The notes: generated by a model from the letters alone, not told the origin. A stretch of DNA of 23,555 nt from an uncultured Prevotellaceae bacterium (GCA_902775075.1 CACYKX010000040.1:1-23555); one strand, 5' to 3'; counted from the stretch's first letter, positions 1 through 8,195 are shown. Numbers and translations are program-made.

Positions 1-922
1 CAGGTGGTAGGTCTGGTTTCTTGTCAGCATAGAACTGATAATAGTCGGCAAAGAGCACACGATGTGTGAGCACATGTTTTACTGACTGTTTACAGAGTTC
101 CCATACTCCCTGCCAGTCGGGTAGTTGCACCTGTTCACCCTCCAAGAGATAAGGTTCCCATAACCCTTGCCAGATGTCACCGGTTCCCCGTTGATGAATG
201 GCGATCTTATCATGGTGATGAATCATGACATAGGTAAGATAACGGTTCTTCACCTTTGTGGTCTTGAGCTTTACTGGAAGTTCGGCAATTCTGTTCTCGC
301 GATAAGCCACACATTGTTCCATGTAAGGACATTGCGAACAGAGGGGCGACTTCGGAGTGCATTGCGTAGCACCAAAATCCATCATTGCCTGGTTGAAGTC
401 AGCGGCGCGATCATGAGGAATCAACGACTGCGCCAATGCTGCGAATACCTTCTTACCATCGGTAGAATTTATTGGCGTGTCGATGCCCTCAATTCTGGAT
501 AACACTCGATATACGTTACCGTCAACGGCAGCTGCAGGAATGCCATAAGCAGAACTGGCAATAGCAGCCGCTGTATAGTCGCCAACTCCCTTCAAGAGTT
601 TGATATCTTTGAGTGTGTCGGGGAAATGGCCCAGTTTTACAATCTGTCGAGCCGCAGTATGTAAGTTGCGTGCCCTACTGTAATAGCCTAATCCCTGCCA
701 AGCCTTGAGCACATCGTCCTCGCTGGCAGCAGCCAAAGATTCCACATCAGGCCATGTCTGCATGAAGCGATGCCAATAATCCATGCCTTGCACAATACGA
801 GTCTGTTGAAGGATTACCTCACTGAGCCATATAGCATAAGGGTCTCGGGTATGTCGCCAAGGCAAGTCGCGCCCATTTGCTGAGAACCATTCTAATAATG
901 TTGAAGCAAAAGTATTATCCAT
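1..922 (-). CDS. mutY: MutY, A/G-specific adenine DNA glycosylase (3' end cut by window edge)
   Basis: Base-excision repair glycosylase that removes adenine mispaired with 8-oxoguanine. About 307 codons are visible before the left window edge; the family is usually around 350, so only the end of the C-terminal domain is missing. Seen in the translation: catalytic Glu35 in EVILQQT, a helix-hairpin-helix at about 109-121 (LLKGVGDYTAAAI), catalytic Asp134 in AVDGNVYRVL, and a [4Fe-4S] loop with C188, C195, C198 and C204, spaced C-x6-C-x2-C-x5-C exactly as in E. coli MutY. The C-terminal NUDIX-like 8-oxoG recognition domain follows, with VKHVLTHRV near the edge. The start is the ATG at 922; the ATG at 927 is in another frame. 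It is divergent from the small ORF at 978, and its likely -7 box (937..930) leaves almost no 5' leader. Confidence 0.96.
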   Translation of the reverse strand, partial: MDNTFASTLLEWFSANGRDLPWRHTRDPYAIWLSEVILQQTRIVQGMDYWHRFMQTWPDVESLAAASEDDVLKAWQGLGYYSRARNLHTAARQIVKLGHFPDTLKDIKLLKGVGDYTAAAIASSAYGIPAAAVDGNVYRVLSRIEGIDTPINSTDGKKVFAALAQSLIPHDRAADFNQAMMDFGATQCTPKSPLCSQCPYMEQCVAYRENRIAELPVKLKTTKVKNRYLTYVMIHHHDKIAIHQRGTGDIWQGLWEPYLLEGEQVQLPDWQGVWELCKQSVKHVLTHRVLFADYYQFYADKKPDLPP

Positions 923-925
923 TTC

Positions 926-957
926 ATTGCAAAAATAGCATAATTTTATTATTTTTG
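926..957 (+). promoter_or_regulatory. Probable promoter of the acidic ORF and fructokinase
   Basis: ATTG at 926-929 can serve as the -33 element and TATTTTTG at 950-957 matches the -7 consensus TAnnTTTG, with a 20-nt spacer as expected for the Bacteroidetes primary sigma factor. Transcription would start near 963, giving a leader of about 15 nt before the ATG at 978. The -33 element lies in the untranslated gap just upstream of mutY, so the two divergent promoters are interleaved. Confidence 0.6.
930..937 (-). promoter_or_regulatory. Probable -7 box for mutY
   Basis: Read on the minus strand this is TATTTTTG, a full match to the Bacteroidetes -7 consensus TAnnTTTG. A start site 5-7 nt downstream falls at about 924, only one or two bases before the mutY ATG at 922. 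No clear TTTG-like -33 element is visible at the usual spacing, so the assignment rests on the -7 box alone. Confidence 0.5.
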
Positions 958-977
958 CGACGTAAAACGGAAAAAAT

Positions 978-1169
978 ATGGATATTAAAGAGTATAGACA
1001 AGCTATCCTTGAGGCTGTACTGGCTGCGAAGGATGAGAACGGAGAACCTAAAATAGACGAATTGGAAGCTCGTGAAATGCTCGAAGAACTAGACGACGAG
1101 GATTTGTTGGAAGGTATGGAATTCAACACACCACAGGATGTGGCGGATATCATATTAGAAGAGTTCTAG
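978..1169 (+). CDS. Small acidic hypothetical protein (63 aa)
   Basis: I do not recognise the family. The protein is very acidic, with 14 Glu and 8 Asp against 3 Lys and 2 Arg, has no Cys, no signal peptide and no membrane segment, and is predicted to be largely helical. Residues 19-30 (DENGEPKIDELE) fit several EF-hand loop positions: acidic or Asn ligands at 1, 3 and 5, Gly at 4, Ile at 8 and Glu at 12, flanked by two amphipathic stretches. However, position 6 is Pro instead of the near-invariant Gly. It is probably a real gene: a good promoter lies immediately upstream, there is a clean ATG, and a co-directional kinase follows after 50 nt. It could also be a small regulatory or protein-interaction module; function unknown. 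Confidence 0.7.
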   Translation: MDIKEYRQAILEAVLAAKDENGEPKIDELEAREMLEELDDEDLLEGMEFNTPQDVADIILEEF

Positions 1170-1219
1170 AGTTTCGCATGACATTCGTTGAACTCACATT
1201 ATATTAATGAAACACTAAA

Positions 1220-2104
1220 ATGGAAAAAAACAATCGTTATGTAGTAGGTTTGGGAGAAGCCCTTTGGGATGTTCTTCCGGAAGGTAAGAAATTAGGTGGA
1301 GCGCCGGCTAACTTTGCCTATCATGCTGGTCAGTTTGGTTTACAGACTATAGCAGTAAGTGCACTTGGAGAAGATGCTCTTTCCGAGGAGACTGTTCAGC
1401 AGTTGGAGGAGAAGAAATTGAATTATGAGATGCCTCGTGTACCTTATCCTACGGGTACTGTCTTAGTAGAATTGGATGCTGAGGGCATACCAACCTATGA
1501 TATCAAGGAGAATGTTGCATGGGATAACATTCCTTTCTCTGAATCTATCGAGAATATTGCGCGTCATGCTCAAGCCGTATGTTTCGGTTCTCTTGCTCAA
1601 CGTAATGTTGTGAGCCGTGAAACCATTTATAAGTTCTTGGATAGCACTCCATCGGATTGCGTGAAGATCTTCGATATCAATTTGCGTCAACAGTTTTACA
1701 CTAAGGAAGTTATCCAAGAATCTTTGAAGCGTTGTAACATTTTGAAGATCAATGATGAAGAACTCATCACCATTGGTCGTATGTTTGGTTATCCAGGTTT
1801 GGATATCGAGAATAAATGCTTCTTGATATTAGGAAAGTACAATCTTGATATGCTAGTGTTGACCTGTGGCGTGAATGGCAGTTATGTGTTTACTCCGGGA
1901 AAGGTATCTTATCAGCCAACACCAAAGGTTGAAGTCGCTGATACCGTAGGTGCCGGAGATTCCTTTACAGGTTCTTTCTGTGCTGCTATCTTGCGTGGAA
2001 AGACAGTAGAAGAAGCTCATCAATTGGCAGTTCGCGTGAGTGCTTACGTATGTACTCAGAATGGTGCAATGCCACAGATTCCTGATACCTATAAGTGTGA
2101 TTGA
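1220..2104 (+). CDS. PfkB-family carbohydrate kinase, probable fructokinase
   Basis: Cytosolic ribokinase-family sugar kinase of 294 aa, a normal length. The N-terminal substrate lid region is present (GLGEALWDVLP, then GGAPANFAYHAGQFG at about 26-40), as is the C-terminal PfkB signature DTVGAGDSFTG with catalytic base Asp247 and the GAGD anion hole. The GEALWD and GGAPANFA motifs are typical of the fructokinase branch, which phosphorylates fructose to fructose 6-phosphate; the exact substrate cannot be fixed from sequence. It lies 50 nt downstream of the acidic ORF and no separate promoter is visible, so the two are probably co-transcribed. Transcription ends at the hairpins between 2113 and 2189, facing gltD from the other side. 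Confidence 0.88.
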   Translation: MEKNNRYVVGLGEALWDVLPEGKKLGGAPANFAYHAGQFGLQTIAVSALGEDALSEETVQQLEEKKLNYEMPRVPYPTGTVLVELDAEGIPTYDIKENVAWDNIPFSESIENIARHAQAVCFGSLAQRNVVSRETIYKFLDSTPSDCVKIFDINLRQQFYTKEVIQESLKRCNILKINDEELITIGRMFGYPGLDIENKCFLILGKYNLDMLVLTCGVNGSYVFTPGKVSYQPTPKVEVADTVGAGDSFTGSFCAAILRGKTVEEAHQLAVRVSAYVCTQNGAMPQIPDTYKCD

Positions 2105-2112
2105 TGTGTATG

Positions 2113-2132
2113 ACGGCATGATATGATGCCGT
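2113..2132. other. Short hairpin after the fructokinase gene
   Basis: A perfect 7-bp inverted repeat (ACGGCAT / ATGCCGT) with a 6-nt loop begins 8 nt after the kinase stop codon. It is followed by an A-rich stretch and not a T-tract, so alone it is a poor intrinsic terminator. It may protect the mRNA 3' end ahead of the stronger hairpin at 2154-2189. Confidence 0.4.
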
Positions 2133-2153
2133 AAACAGATCATATTAAAAGAT

Positions 2154-2189
2154 GAGGGCGCATCAATAGCGATCTATTGAAGCACCCTC
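2154..2189. terminator. Bidirectional terminator between fructokinase and gltD
   Basis: Two 16-nt arms (GAGGGCGCATCAATAG and CTATTGAAGCACCCTC) pair with two mismatched positions around a CGAT tetraloop. On the plus strand the stem is followed by TTT and scattered T residues; on the minus strand by ATCTTTT. It sits in the middle of the 114-nt gap between two convergent genes, as expected for a shared terminator. Confidence 0.75.
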
Positions 2190-2218
2190 TTTCTGCTTGA
2201 TTATAATTGATAGGATAA

Positions 2219-3628
2219 CTACTTAGATAAGTACTTATCTACTTCTGCAGCAATTTTTCTACCACTTGCCAATGCTCTTACAACAAGTGAAGCACCATTG
2301 GCAGCATCACCGGCAACAAAGACATTCTCTGGGAAATCTGGATGTTCAGGACGGAGAAATCCCATGGCTAGGAATACGATGTCGGCCTTGATGATCTCTG
2401 GTTTACCTTTCTCTATCATGAGTGGTCTGCCTCCTTCTGGATTTGGCTTCCAGTCGATTTCCTGTACTTTGACACCTGTCAACTTGCCATCCTTACCGAG
2501 GAATTCCAATGAATTGATATTCCATCTACGTGTACATCCCTCTTCATGGCTGGAAGTAGTCTTTAAGGTGCGAGGCCAGTTAGGCCATGGATTCTTAGGA
2601 TCTTCAGGACCAACAGGAGGTTTTGGCATGATCTCTATCTGTGTGACGCTCTTGCATCCTTGACGGTGGGCTGTACCTATACAGTCGGAACCGGTGTCAC
2701 CACCACCGATGACGAGGACATTCTTGTCTTTTGCGTTTACCAGTTCACCTTTCTTGAATTCCATTCCGGCAAGAACACGGTTCTGCTGAGAAAGTAATTC
2801 AAGGGCAAAGTGTACACCGTTGAGATCACGACCAGGAATCTTCAGATCGCGAGCTGTCGGAGTTCCTGTACACAAGACGACAGCGTCATATTTCTTGGCA
2901 AGTTCCTGGATGCTGACCTTTTTGTCTTTGCTTAGGGTAGGGTCATTTTGAATGTTTGTGTCGCTCTTGTCACTTTCCAGTACATGGACACCATATTTGA
3001 ATTCTATACCCTCCTCTTCGAGCAGATGAAGGCGGCGGTTGATGATCTCCTTGTTCAGTTTGAAGTTAGGAATACCATATCTAAGTAGACCACCGGCATT
3101 CTCACGAGCTTCGAGGACAGTAACCTTATAACCTTTCTGATTGAGTTGAGTCGCCGTAGAAAGTCCGGCAGGACCTGCACCGATGACAACGGCAGTCTTA
3201 CCGTTTCTTGATGGTATGCGCACCTTGACGAAATCCTCCTGGAAGGCATGCTCGATGATGGCACATTCATCTTCACGGTTAGTAGTAGGCTCATGTTCCG
3301 TCAAGTTGAGGATACATGCCTTTTCGCAGAGTGCAGGACAGATACGTCCTGTGAACTCCGGAAAATCATTCGTTGCAGTAAGCAACTTATACGCCAACTC
3401 CCAGTCACCCTTGTATAGAGCATCGTTCCACTCTGGTGGCTTGTTACCTAAAGGACAAGCCCAGTGGCAGAAAGGAACGCCGCAATCCATACAACGACTA
3501 GCCTGAGTTCTGCGGTCATTACTATTTAGAGTCTGTTCTACTTCTCCAAAATCATGTATACGGTCGTGGATAGGACGATAGCCAGCTTCTTTACGACCTA
3601 TTGTTAGAAATGCTTTAGGATTTCCCAT
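2219..3628 (-). CDS. gltD: Glutamate synthase (NADPH) small subunit GltD
   Basis: Beta subunit of NADPH-GOGAT, which passes electrons from NADPH via FAD and iron-sulfur centres to the GltB subunit. The 469 aa match the family length. The N-terminal domain has two Cys clusters (C46, C49, C54, C58 and C97, C101, C105) for [4Fe-4S] centres. A dinucleotide fold for FAD (VIGAGPAG, about 148-155) and a second for NADPH (VIGGGDTGSD, about 306-315) follow. The C-terminal FVAGDAANGASLVVRAL is the second FAD contact. The ATG at 3628 is preceded by an AGAAGA purine run. It begins 24 nt after the gltB stop, so the two form one gltBD unit ending at the 2154-2189 hairpin. This reading frame is intact even though gltB is broken. 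Confidence 0.96.
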   Translation of the reverse strand: MGNPKAFLTIGRKEAGYRPIHDRIHDFGEVEQTLNSNDRRTQASRCMDCGVPFCHWACPLGNKPPEWNDALYKGDWELAYKLLTATNDFPEFTGRICPALCEKACILNLTEHEPTTNREDECAIIEHAFQEDFVKVRIPSRNGKTAVVIGAGPAGLSTATQLNQKGYKVTVLEARENAGGLLRYGIPNFKLNKEIINRRLHLLEEEGIEFKYGVHVLESDKSDTNIQNDPTLSKDKKVSIQELAKKYDAVVLCTGTPTARDLKIPGRDLNGVHFALELLSQQNRVLAGMEFKKGELVNAKDKNVLVIGGGDTGSDCIGTAHRQGCKSVTQIEIMPKPPVGPEDPKNPWPNWPRTLKTTSSHEEGCTRRWNINSLEFLGKDGKLTGVKVQEIDWKPNPEGGRPLMIEKGKPEIIKADIVFLAMGFLRPEHPDFPENVFVAGDAANGASLVVRALASGRKIAAEVDKYLSK

Positions 3629-3652
3629 TTTCTTCTGTCTTCTTTTTTAGGA

Positions 3653-6600
3653 TTAATAATCGCGCTGCATATCAGCAATCTTCTGTTGCAACTTCTTAAC
3701 CTGCTCTTCTTGCAGAACTCGCTTGTATTCGATAGGTACTACCTGGATGAACTCCTCTACATAGTGATTCCAGTCGTCGAGCATTGTGCGTGCCAATTTG
3801 GAACCGGTATAGAGATAATGCTGTCGGATGAGTTCATGTAGTTCCTTACGGTAGCTGCTCTCTTCAACAAGGTTGATTTCTACCATATCCATATTACAGA
3901 AGTAGTCGAAGTTATGTTTCTTATCCCATACGTATGCAACGCCACCGCTCATACCTGCAGCAAAGTTCCTTCCGGTCTCTCCGAGTACTACGACGCGTCC
4001 GCCTGTCATATATTCACAGCAATGGTCGCCGGCACCCTCGATGACTGCGATTGCTCCTGAGTTTCTTACACCGAAGCGTTCGCCTACCTTACCGTTGATG
4101 TAGAGCTCTCCACTTGTGGCACCATACAGACCGGTGTTACCGGCAATGATGTTGTCCTCGGCAGAGAAGTTGCTACGGATAGGTGGTAGGATGGAGATGC
4201 GACCACCTGAAAGACCTTTGGCAAAATAGTCGTTGGTCTCACCTTCAAGTTTAAAGTCAACACCTTTTACCAAGAATGCTCCGAAACTCTGTCCTGCTGA
4301 ACCTTTGAACTTCACATTGATGGTCTTGTCGGGTAATCCTTCTTCACCATATTTGCTGGCAATCATACCGCTAAGCATTGTTCCTACGGCACGATTGGTA
4401 TTCTTGATGGCAAAGTCTAGGTTTACTTCCTCCTGATCCTGTATAGCCTTCTGGCAACCGGAAATAAGTTGCTCGTCGAGGATACCTTCAAGGTCGTGCT
4501 CCTGAGTCTTGGTGCAGTAGTTGCTGCTGTCACCAGTCTCTGTGTGGAGCATACGAGTGAAGTCGAGACTTTCCCATTTCTCATTATCTGTTTTCTTTGG
4601 TATGATCAGATCGGTACGACCAATGATCTCGTTGAGGCTCTTGAATCCCATCTCTGCGAGATATTCTCGTACCTCCTGTGCTAGGAAGGTGAAGAAATTG
4701 ATGACATATTTATAACTGCCACGGAAATGAGCACGAAGCTTAGGATCTTGTGTGGCTACACCCATAGGACAGGTATTCTGATTACATTTACGCATCATGA
4801 CACATCCTAGAGTGATTAATGCTGTTGTACCGAAACCGAATTCCTCAGCACCAAGCAAGGCCATCATGATGACGTCACGACCACTCTTCAATTGACCATC
4901 GGCCTGAAGACGTACAAGACTTCTTAAGCCATTCTTGACCAATGTTTGTTGGGTTTCTGCGATACCGATCTCCGGTGATATACCTGCAAAGCGCATACTA
5001 GAAGCAGGACTTGCACCGGTACCACCTTCTGCTCCTGAGATGACGATGAGGTCGGCTTTAGCTTTTACGACACCTGCTGCAATGGTTCCTACACCACTCT
5101 CTGCAACAAGTTTGACGCTGATGGCGGCCTTTGGATTGACATTCTTCAAATCGAAGATGAGTTGTTTCAAATCCTCGATAGAGTAGATATCGTGATGAGG
5201 TGGAGGTGATATCAAGGAGATGCCAGGGATAGAGTGACGGGTCTTGGCAATGATCTCGTTGACCTTGAAACCAGGTAACTGACCACCTTCACCAGGTTTA
5301 GCACCCTGAGCTACCTTGATCTGAATTTCTTCGGCATTGACCAGATATTCTGTGGTTACACCAAATCGACCAGAGGCTACCTGCTTGGTCTTACTGCTCA
5401 GACTGATGCCGTCTACGGTATCATGGAATCGTGAATTATCCTCACCACCTTCTCCGGTATTGCTTCGGGCACCCAACTTGTTCATGGCAAGGGCTAATGC
5501 CTCGTGAGCTTCTTTACTTAACGCACCAAAACTCATGGCACCGGTGACGAAATGCTTGACAATGCTTTCTACCGGTTCTACATCCTTGATGTCGATAGGG
5601 TTCTTCTTGTAATCGAAGAAATCACGCAGGAAGATAGGACTGTCCTTATGGTCTACCAAGTCGGTATATTTCTTGAATAGATTGTAGTCGCCTTTGCGGG
5701 TTGCTAGTTGCAGAGTCGCGATAGTCTCTGGGTTCCACGCATGCTTGATACCATCCTTGCGCCAATGGAACTGACCAAGGGCAGGGAGGAAGTCTGTATT
5801 TGTGTTTGTGTCGAAGGCTTTGTCGTGGAAGGCTATCGCATCTTTTGCGATGGTCTTCAAACCAATACCGCCTACTGTGCTGATCTCAGTACCGAAATAG
5901 CTCTTTAAGAGGCTCTCGCTTAATCCGATAGATTCAAAGATCTTGGCTCCGCGATATGAGCGGATGGTAGAAATACCCATCTTGGCCATAATCTTGAACA
6001 AGCCCTTCTTTACGGCCTTGATATAGTTGGCCTCGGCTGTCTCGTAGTTCTCTTGGATCTTTCCTCGTTTTACGAGGTCATCGAGAACGGCATAGGTCAT
6101 ATATGGACAGAGGGCGCTGGCACCATATCCTAATAGTAGTGCGGCATGCATCACCTCTCTAATCTCACCACTTTCTACAATCAATGCCGTCTGTACACGT
6201 TTGCCGACACTGATGAGGTAATGGTGTACGGCACTTACAGCGAGCAGAGACGGTATGGCAACATGTTCTGCGTCGACGTCACGATCGGAGAGGATGATGT
6301 AGTTGTATCCATCGTCTACGCTCTTCTCAGCCTGATGGCACAAGTTTTCGAGAGCTTCATGAAGTCCTTCCTCCTTCTTGCTTCGCTCGAAGAGCATCGG
6401 CAACTTGATGGTGTTGAATCCTTTGTATCGGATGTTGCAAAGAATATCCAACTGGGTGTTGGTAAGGATAGGATGAGGAAGGCGTACCATCTTGCAGTTA
6501 GTTTCGTCAGGGTTGAGGATACCTGTACCCACGCGACCGATGTATTCGGTAAGACTCATCACGAGGGATTCTCGGATGGAGTCAATAGCTGGGTTGGTGA

Positions 6601-6946
6601 CCTGTGCGAACTGCTGACGGAAATAATTGAAGAATATCTGTGGCTTGTCACTTAATACGGCCAATGGGGTGTCGTTACCCATTGAGGCGGTAGGTTCCTG
6701 TCCCTTTGTCGCCATTGGTACGATGGTACCTTCGATATCTTCTTGTCCGAAACCGAACTCTATCTCTTTGCGTGTGAGATTATCAACGGAATTGCTGATC
6801 TTTCTACCACTGTGAATCTTTTCCAACTGGATACGATTGGTGTTCAGCCATTGACGGTAAGGATGCTCGGTAGCTAACTGCTCCTTAATCTCTCCGTCGT
6901 AATAGATCTTTCCTTCTTGGGTATCGATGAGGAGAATCTTACCAGG
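3653..6946 (-). CDS. gltB: GltB C-terminal fragment (central, FMN/[3Fe-4S] synthase and GXGXG domains)
   Basis: This is the downstream part of gltB, in the frame shifted relative to the start. From the junction it reads PGKILLIDTQEG, then the central domain, the FMN-binding TIM-barrel synthase domain (GEGGEDNSRF, SGAEGGTGASP, GLRSLVRLQADGQLKSGRD), and the [3Fe-4S] cysteines in CVMMRKCNQNTCPMG (C-x5-C-x4-C, near 4770-4810). It closes with the C-terminal GXGXG beta-helix (GLYGATSGELYINGKVGERF and the following glycine repeats). There is no ATG near its beginning; a TTG at 6826 is the first nominal start and is an ordinary Leu codon in the intact gene. The absence of any further stop over more than a thousand codons argues for very recent damage or an artefact. 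Confidence 0.75.
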   Translation of the reverse strand, partial: PGKILLIDTQEGKIYYDGEIKEQLATEHPYRQWLNTNRIQLEKIHSGRKISNSVDNLTRKEIEFGFGQEDIEGTIVPMATKGQEPTASMGNDTPLAVLSDKPQIFFNYFRQQFAQVTNPAIDSIRESLVMSLTEYIGRVGTGILNPDETNCKMVRLPHPILTNTQLDILCNIRYKGFNTIKLPMLFERSKKEEGLHEALENLCHQAEKSVDDGYNYIILSDRDVDAEHVAIPSLLAVSAVHHYLISVGKRVQTALIVESGEIREVMHAALLLGYGASALCPYMTYAVLDDLVKRGKIQENYETAEANYIKAVKKGLFKIMAKMGISTIRSYRGAKIFESIGLSESLLKSYFGTEISTVGGIGLKTIAKDAIAFHDKAFDTNTNTDFLPALGQFHWRKDGIKHAWNPETIATLQLATRKGDYNLFKKYTDLVDHKDSPIFLRDFFDYKKNPIDIKDVEPVESIVKHFVTGAMSFGALSKEAHEALALAMNKLGARSNTGEGGEDNSRFHDTVDGISLSSKTKQVASGRFGVTTEYLVNAEEIQIKVAQGAKPGEGGQLPGFKVNEIIAKTRHSIPGISLISPPPHHDIYSIEDLKQLIFDLKNVNPKAAISVKLVAESGVGTIAAGVVKAKADLIVISGAEGGTGASPASSMRFAGISPEIGIAETQQTLVKNGLRSLVRLQADGQLKSGRDVIMMALLGAEEFGFGTTALITLGCVMMRKCNQNTCPMGVATQDPKLRAHFRGSYKYVINFFTFLAQEVREYLAEMGFKSLNEIIGRTDLIIPKKTDNEKWESLDFTRMLHTETGDSSNYCTKTQEHDLEGILDEQLISGCQKAIQDQEEVNLDFAIKNTNRAVGTMLSGMIASKYGEEGLPDKTINVKFKGSAGQSFGAFLVKGVDFKLEGETNDYFAKGLSGGRISILPPIRSNFSAEDNIIAGNTGLYGATSGELYINGKVGERFGVRNSGAIAVIEGAGDHCCEYMTGGRVVVLGETGRNFAAGMSGGVAYVWDKKHNFDYFCNMDMVEINLVEESSYRKELHELIRQHYLYTGSKLARTMLDDWNHYVEEFIQVVPIEYKRVLQEEQVKKLQQKIADMQRDY

Positions 6947-8040
6947 ATGGTATATCGGGCTGGGCGCAGACCGTTACGGTCGAGCATTCCTCCGGCGAAT
7001 CTTCCGTCGCTGAAAAGTAATGCAGCAGGGCCATCCCATGGCTCCATCAAGATAGAATAGTATTCGTAGAATGCTTTCAAGTCCTCTGATATCGGATTCT
7101 TGTCGTTGAAACTCTCTGGTATCATCACGGCCATGGCATGTGGCAGAGAAAGACCGCTCATCACGAAGAACTCGAAGACATTATCTAGACTCGCAGAGTC
7201 ACTCATACCAGGTTGCACAATAGGAGAAATCTTGCTGATGTCGCCAAGAGAATCTGATGAAAGTACACTCTCACGGGCTTTCATCCATCCTCGGTTTCCT
7301 CTGATGGTGTTGATCTCACCATTGTGAGCCAACATTCTGAAAGGCTGGGCAAGGCTCCAAGTAGGGAATGTGTTCGTACTGAATCTACTGTGTACGACAG
7401 CCAGACCACTTGTGAAATAGTTGTTGGTAAGGTCTGGATAGTATTGGCGTAGCTGTAAACTTGAGAGCATTCCCTTGTAGATGATGCTCTTGCTTGAAAG
7501 AGAACAAATGTAGAAGTCTTTGTCGTCGATTCTCTTTTCAATCTTCTTCCTTATTATATATAAGGTGCGCTCAAAGACTTTTACCTTGTCGTCCGTGACA
7601 CCTGTGATGAAAATCTGTTTGATGTCCGGTTCTGATGAAAGAGCGGCTTCACCGAGACAGTCAGGATTGGTAGGAACGTTGCGTAAATGCATGAGTGAAA
7701 GGCCTTCACGCTCGATCTCCTCAATCATGATAGAGAGTATAGTTTGCTGGCGTTTCTCATCCTTAGGAAGAAAAACAAGACCAGTACCATATTTTCCTTT
7801 CTCAGGAACTGGTATACCTTGTAAAAGAATAAATTCGTGAGGAATCTGAAGTAGGATACCTGCACCATCTCCTGTCTTTCCATCTGCGCCCTCGGCACCT
7901 CGATGACGTAGGTTTTCTAGAACTTTTAAAGCGTTGTCAACAAGTTCATGACTTTTGTTGCCGTGGATGTTGACGACCATACCGACACCGCATGCGTCAT
8001 GTTCGTAAGTGTTGCTGTACAATCCCGTTTGTTGTTGCAT
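6874..8040 (-). CDS. gltB: GltB N-terminal fragment (glutamine amidotransferase domain)
   Basis: This 388-codon open frame is the 5' part of gltB. YEHDACGVG near the N-terminus places the amidotransferase nucleophile at Cys17, after the short propeptide typical of GltB. The RHRGAEGADGKTGDGAGIL, LAHNGEINTIRGN and LDRNGLRPARYT blocks of the class II amidotransferase domain are all present. Residues after 365 (LVRFSSSIPKKERS and onward) resemble no GltB sequence and are out-of-frame readthrough of DNA that, one frame over, encodes the proper continuation. If made, the product would be an amidotransferase domain lacking its last strands and with no synthase domain to receive ammonia. Promoter candidate: 8087..8080. 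Confidence 0.75.
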   Translation of the reverse strand: MQQQTGLYSNTYEHDACGVGMVVNIHGNKSHELVDNALKVLENLRHRGAEGADGKTGDGAGILLQIPHEFILLQGIPVPEKGKYGTGLVFLPKDEKRQQTILSIMIEEIEREGLSLMHLRNVPTNPDCLGEAALSSEPDIKQIFITGVTDDKVKVFERTLYIIRKKIEKRIDDKDFYICSLSSKSIIYKGMLSSLQLRQYYPDLTNNYFTSGLAVVHSRFSTNTFPTWSLAQPFRMLAHNGEINTIRGNRGWMKARESVLSSDSLGDISKISPIVQPGMSDSASLDNVFEFFVMSGLSLPHAMAVMIPESFNDKNPISEDLKAFYEYYSILMEPWDGPAALLFSDGRFAGGMLDRNGLRPARYTILVRFSSSIPKKERSITTERLRSS

Positions 8041-8079
8041 ATAAATTAAATTTTGAAGTTTTTCCTATCAATCTGATTG

Positions 8080-8087
8080 CAAAATTA
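8080..8087 (-). promoter_or_regulatory. Probable -7 box for gltBD
   Basis: Read on the minus strand this is TAATTTTG, matching TAnnTTTG. It would start transcription near 8074 and leave a leader of about 33 nt before the gltB ATG at 8040. The -33 region shows only a weak GTTTC at the expected distance. The 225-nt gap from 8041 to 8265 holds this element and the rseP terminator; nothing else is evident in it. Confidence 0.45.
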
Positions 8088-8195
8088 AGAAAATGCTTTC
8101 GAAATGAAACGCGTACATCTGGAAATATGACTTGTTAAATATATTTTTTTATTACAAAAGTATTAATCTGTAAGTATGTGTGGTATAAAAACAAA

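Larger units (their letters stand above)
3653..8040 (-). pseudogene. gltB: Glutamate synthase large subunit GltB, frame broken near 6946
   Basis: GltB takes ammonia from glutamine in its class II amidotransferase domain and adds it to 2-oxoglutarate. The locus encodes all domains but in two frames. The first frame runs from the ATG at 8040 to Ile365 in GLRPARYTI and then reads nonsense to a stop at 6874. The second frame continues with PGKILLIDTQEGKIYYDGEI from 6946 down to the stop at 3653. From family knowledge, about 28-29 residues, including the conserved ASEVG motif, should separate RYTI from PGKILL. None are present, so the lesion looks like a deletion of 3n+1 nt (about 85 or 88) and not a single-base error. 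Sum of parts plus the gap is close to the usual 1,500 residues. A recent mutation and an assembly or sequencing error both fit; no other defect is seen in the gene. Confidence 0.85.

Noticed and set aside
167..502. 111-codon open frame on the plus strand
   Set aside because: It lies entirely antisense to mutY, whose translation shows every catalytic and cluster residue; the antisense product resembles nothing and has no promoter.
929..958. Inverted repeat as a terminator
   Set aside because: Genes diverge from it on both sides, so nothing needs to end there. Each arm is instead a perfect -7 promoter box.
6146..6655. 169-codon open frame antisense to gltB
   Set aside because: The longest antisense frame, but the opposite strand encodes conserved GltB sequence in an uninterrupted frame. 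The open frame is a by-product of codon bias.
6874..6946. Programmed ribosomal frameshifting in gltB
   Set aside because: There is no slippery heptamer with a following structure, and about 28 conserved residues are absent from both frames, which slippage cannot explain.
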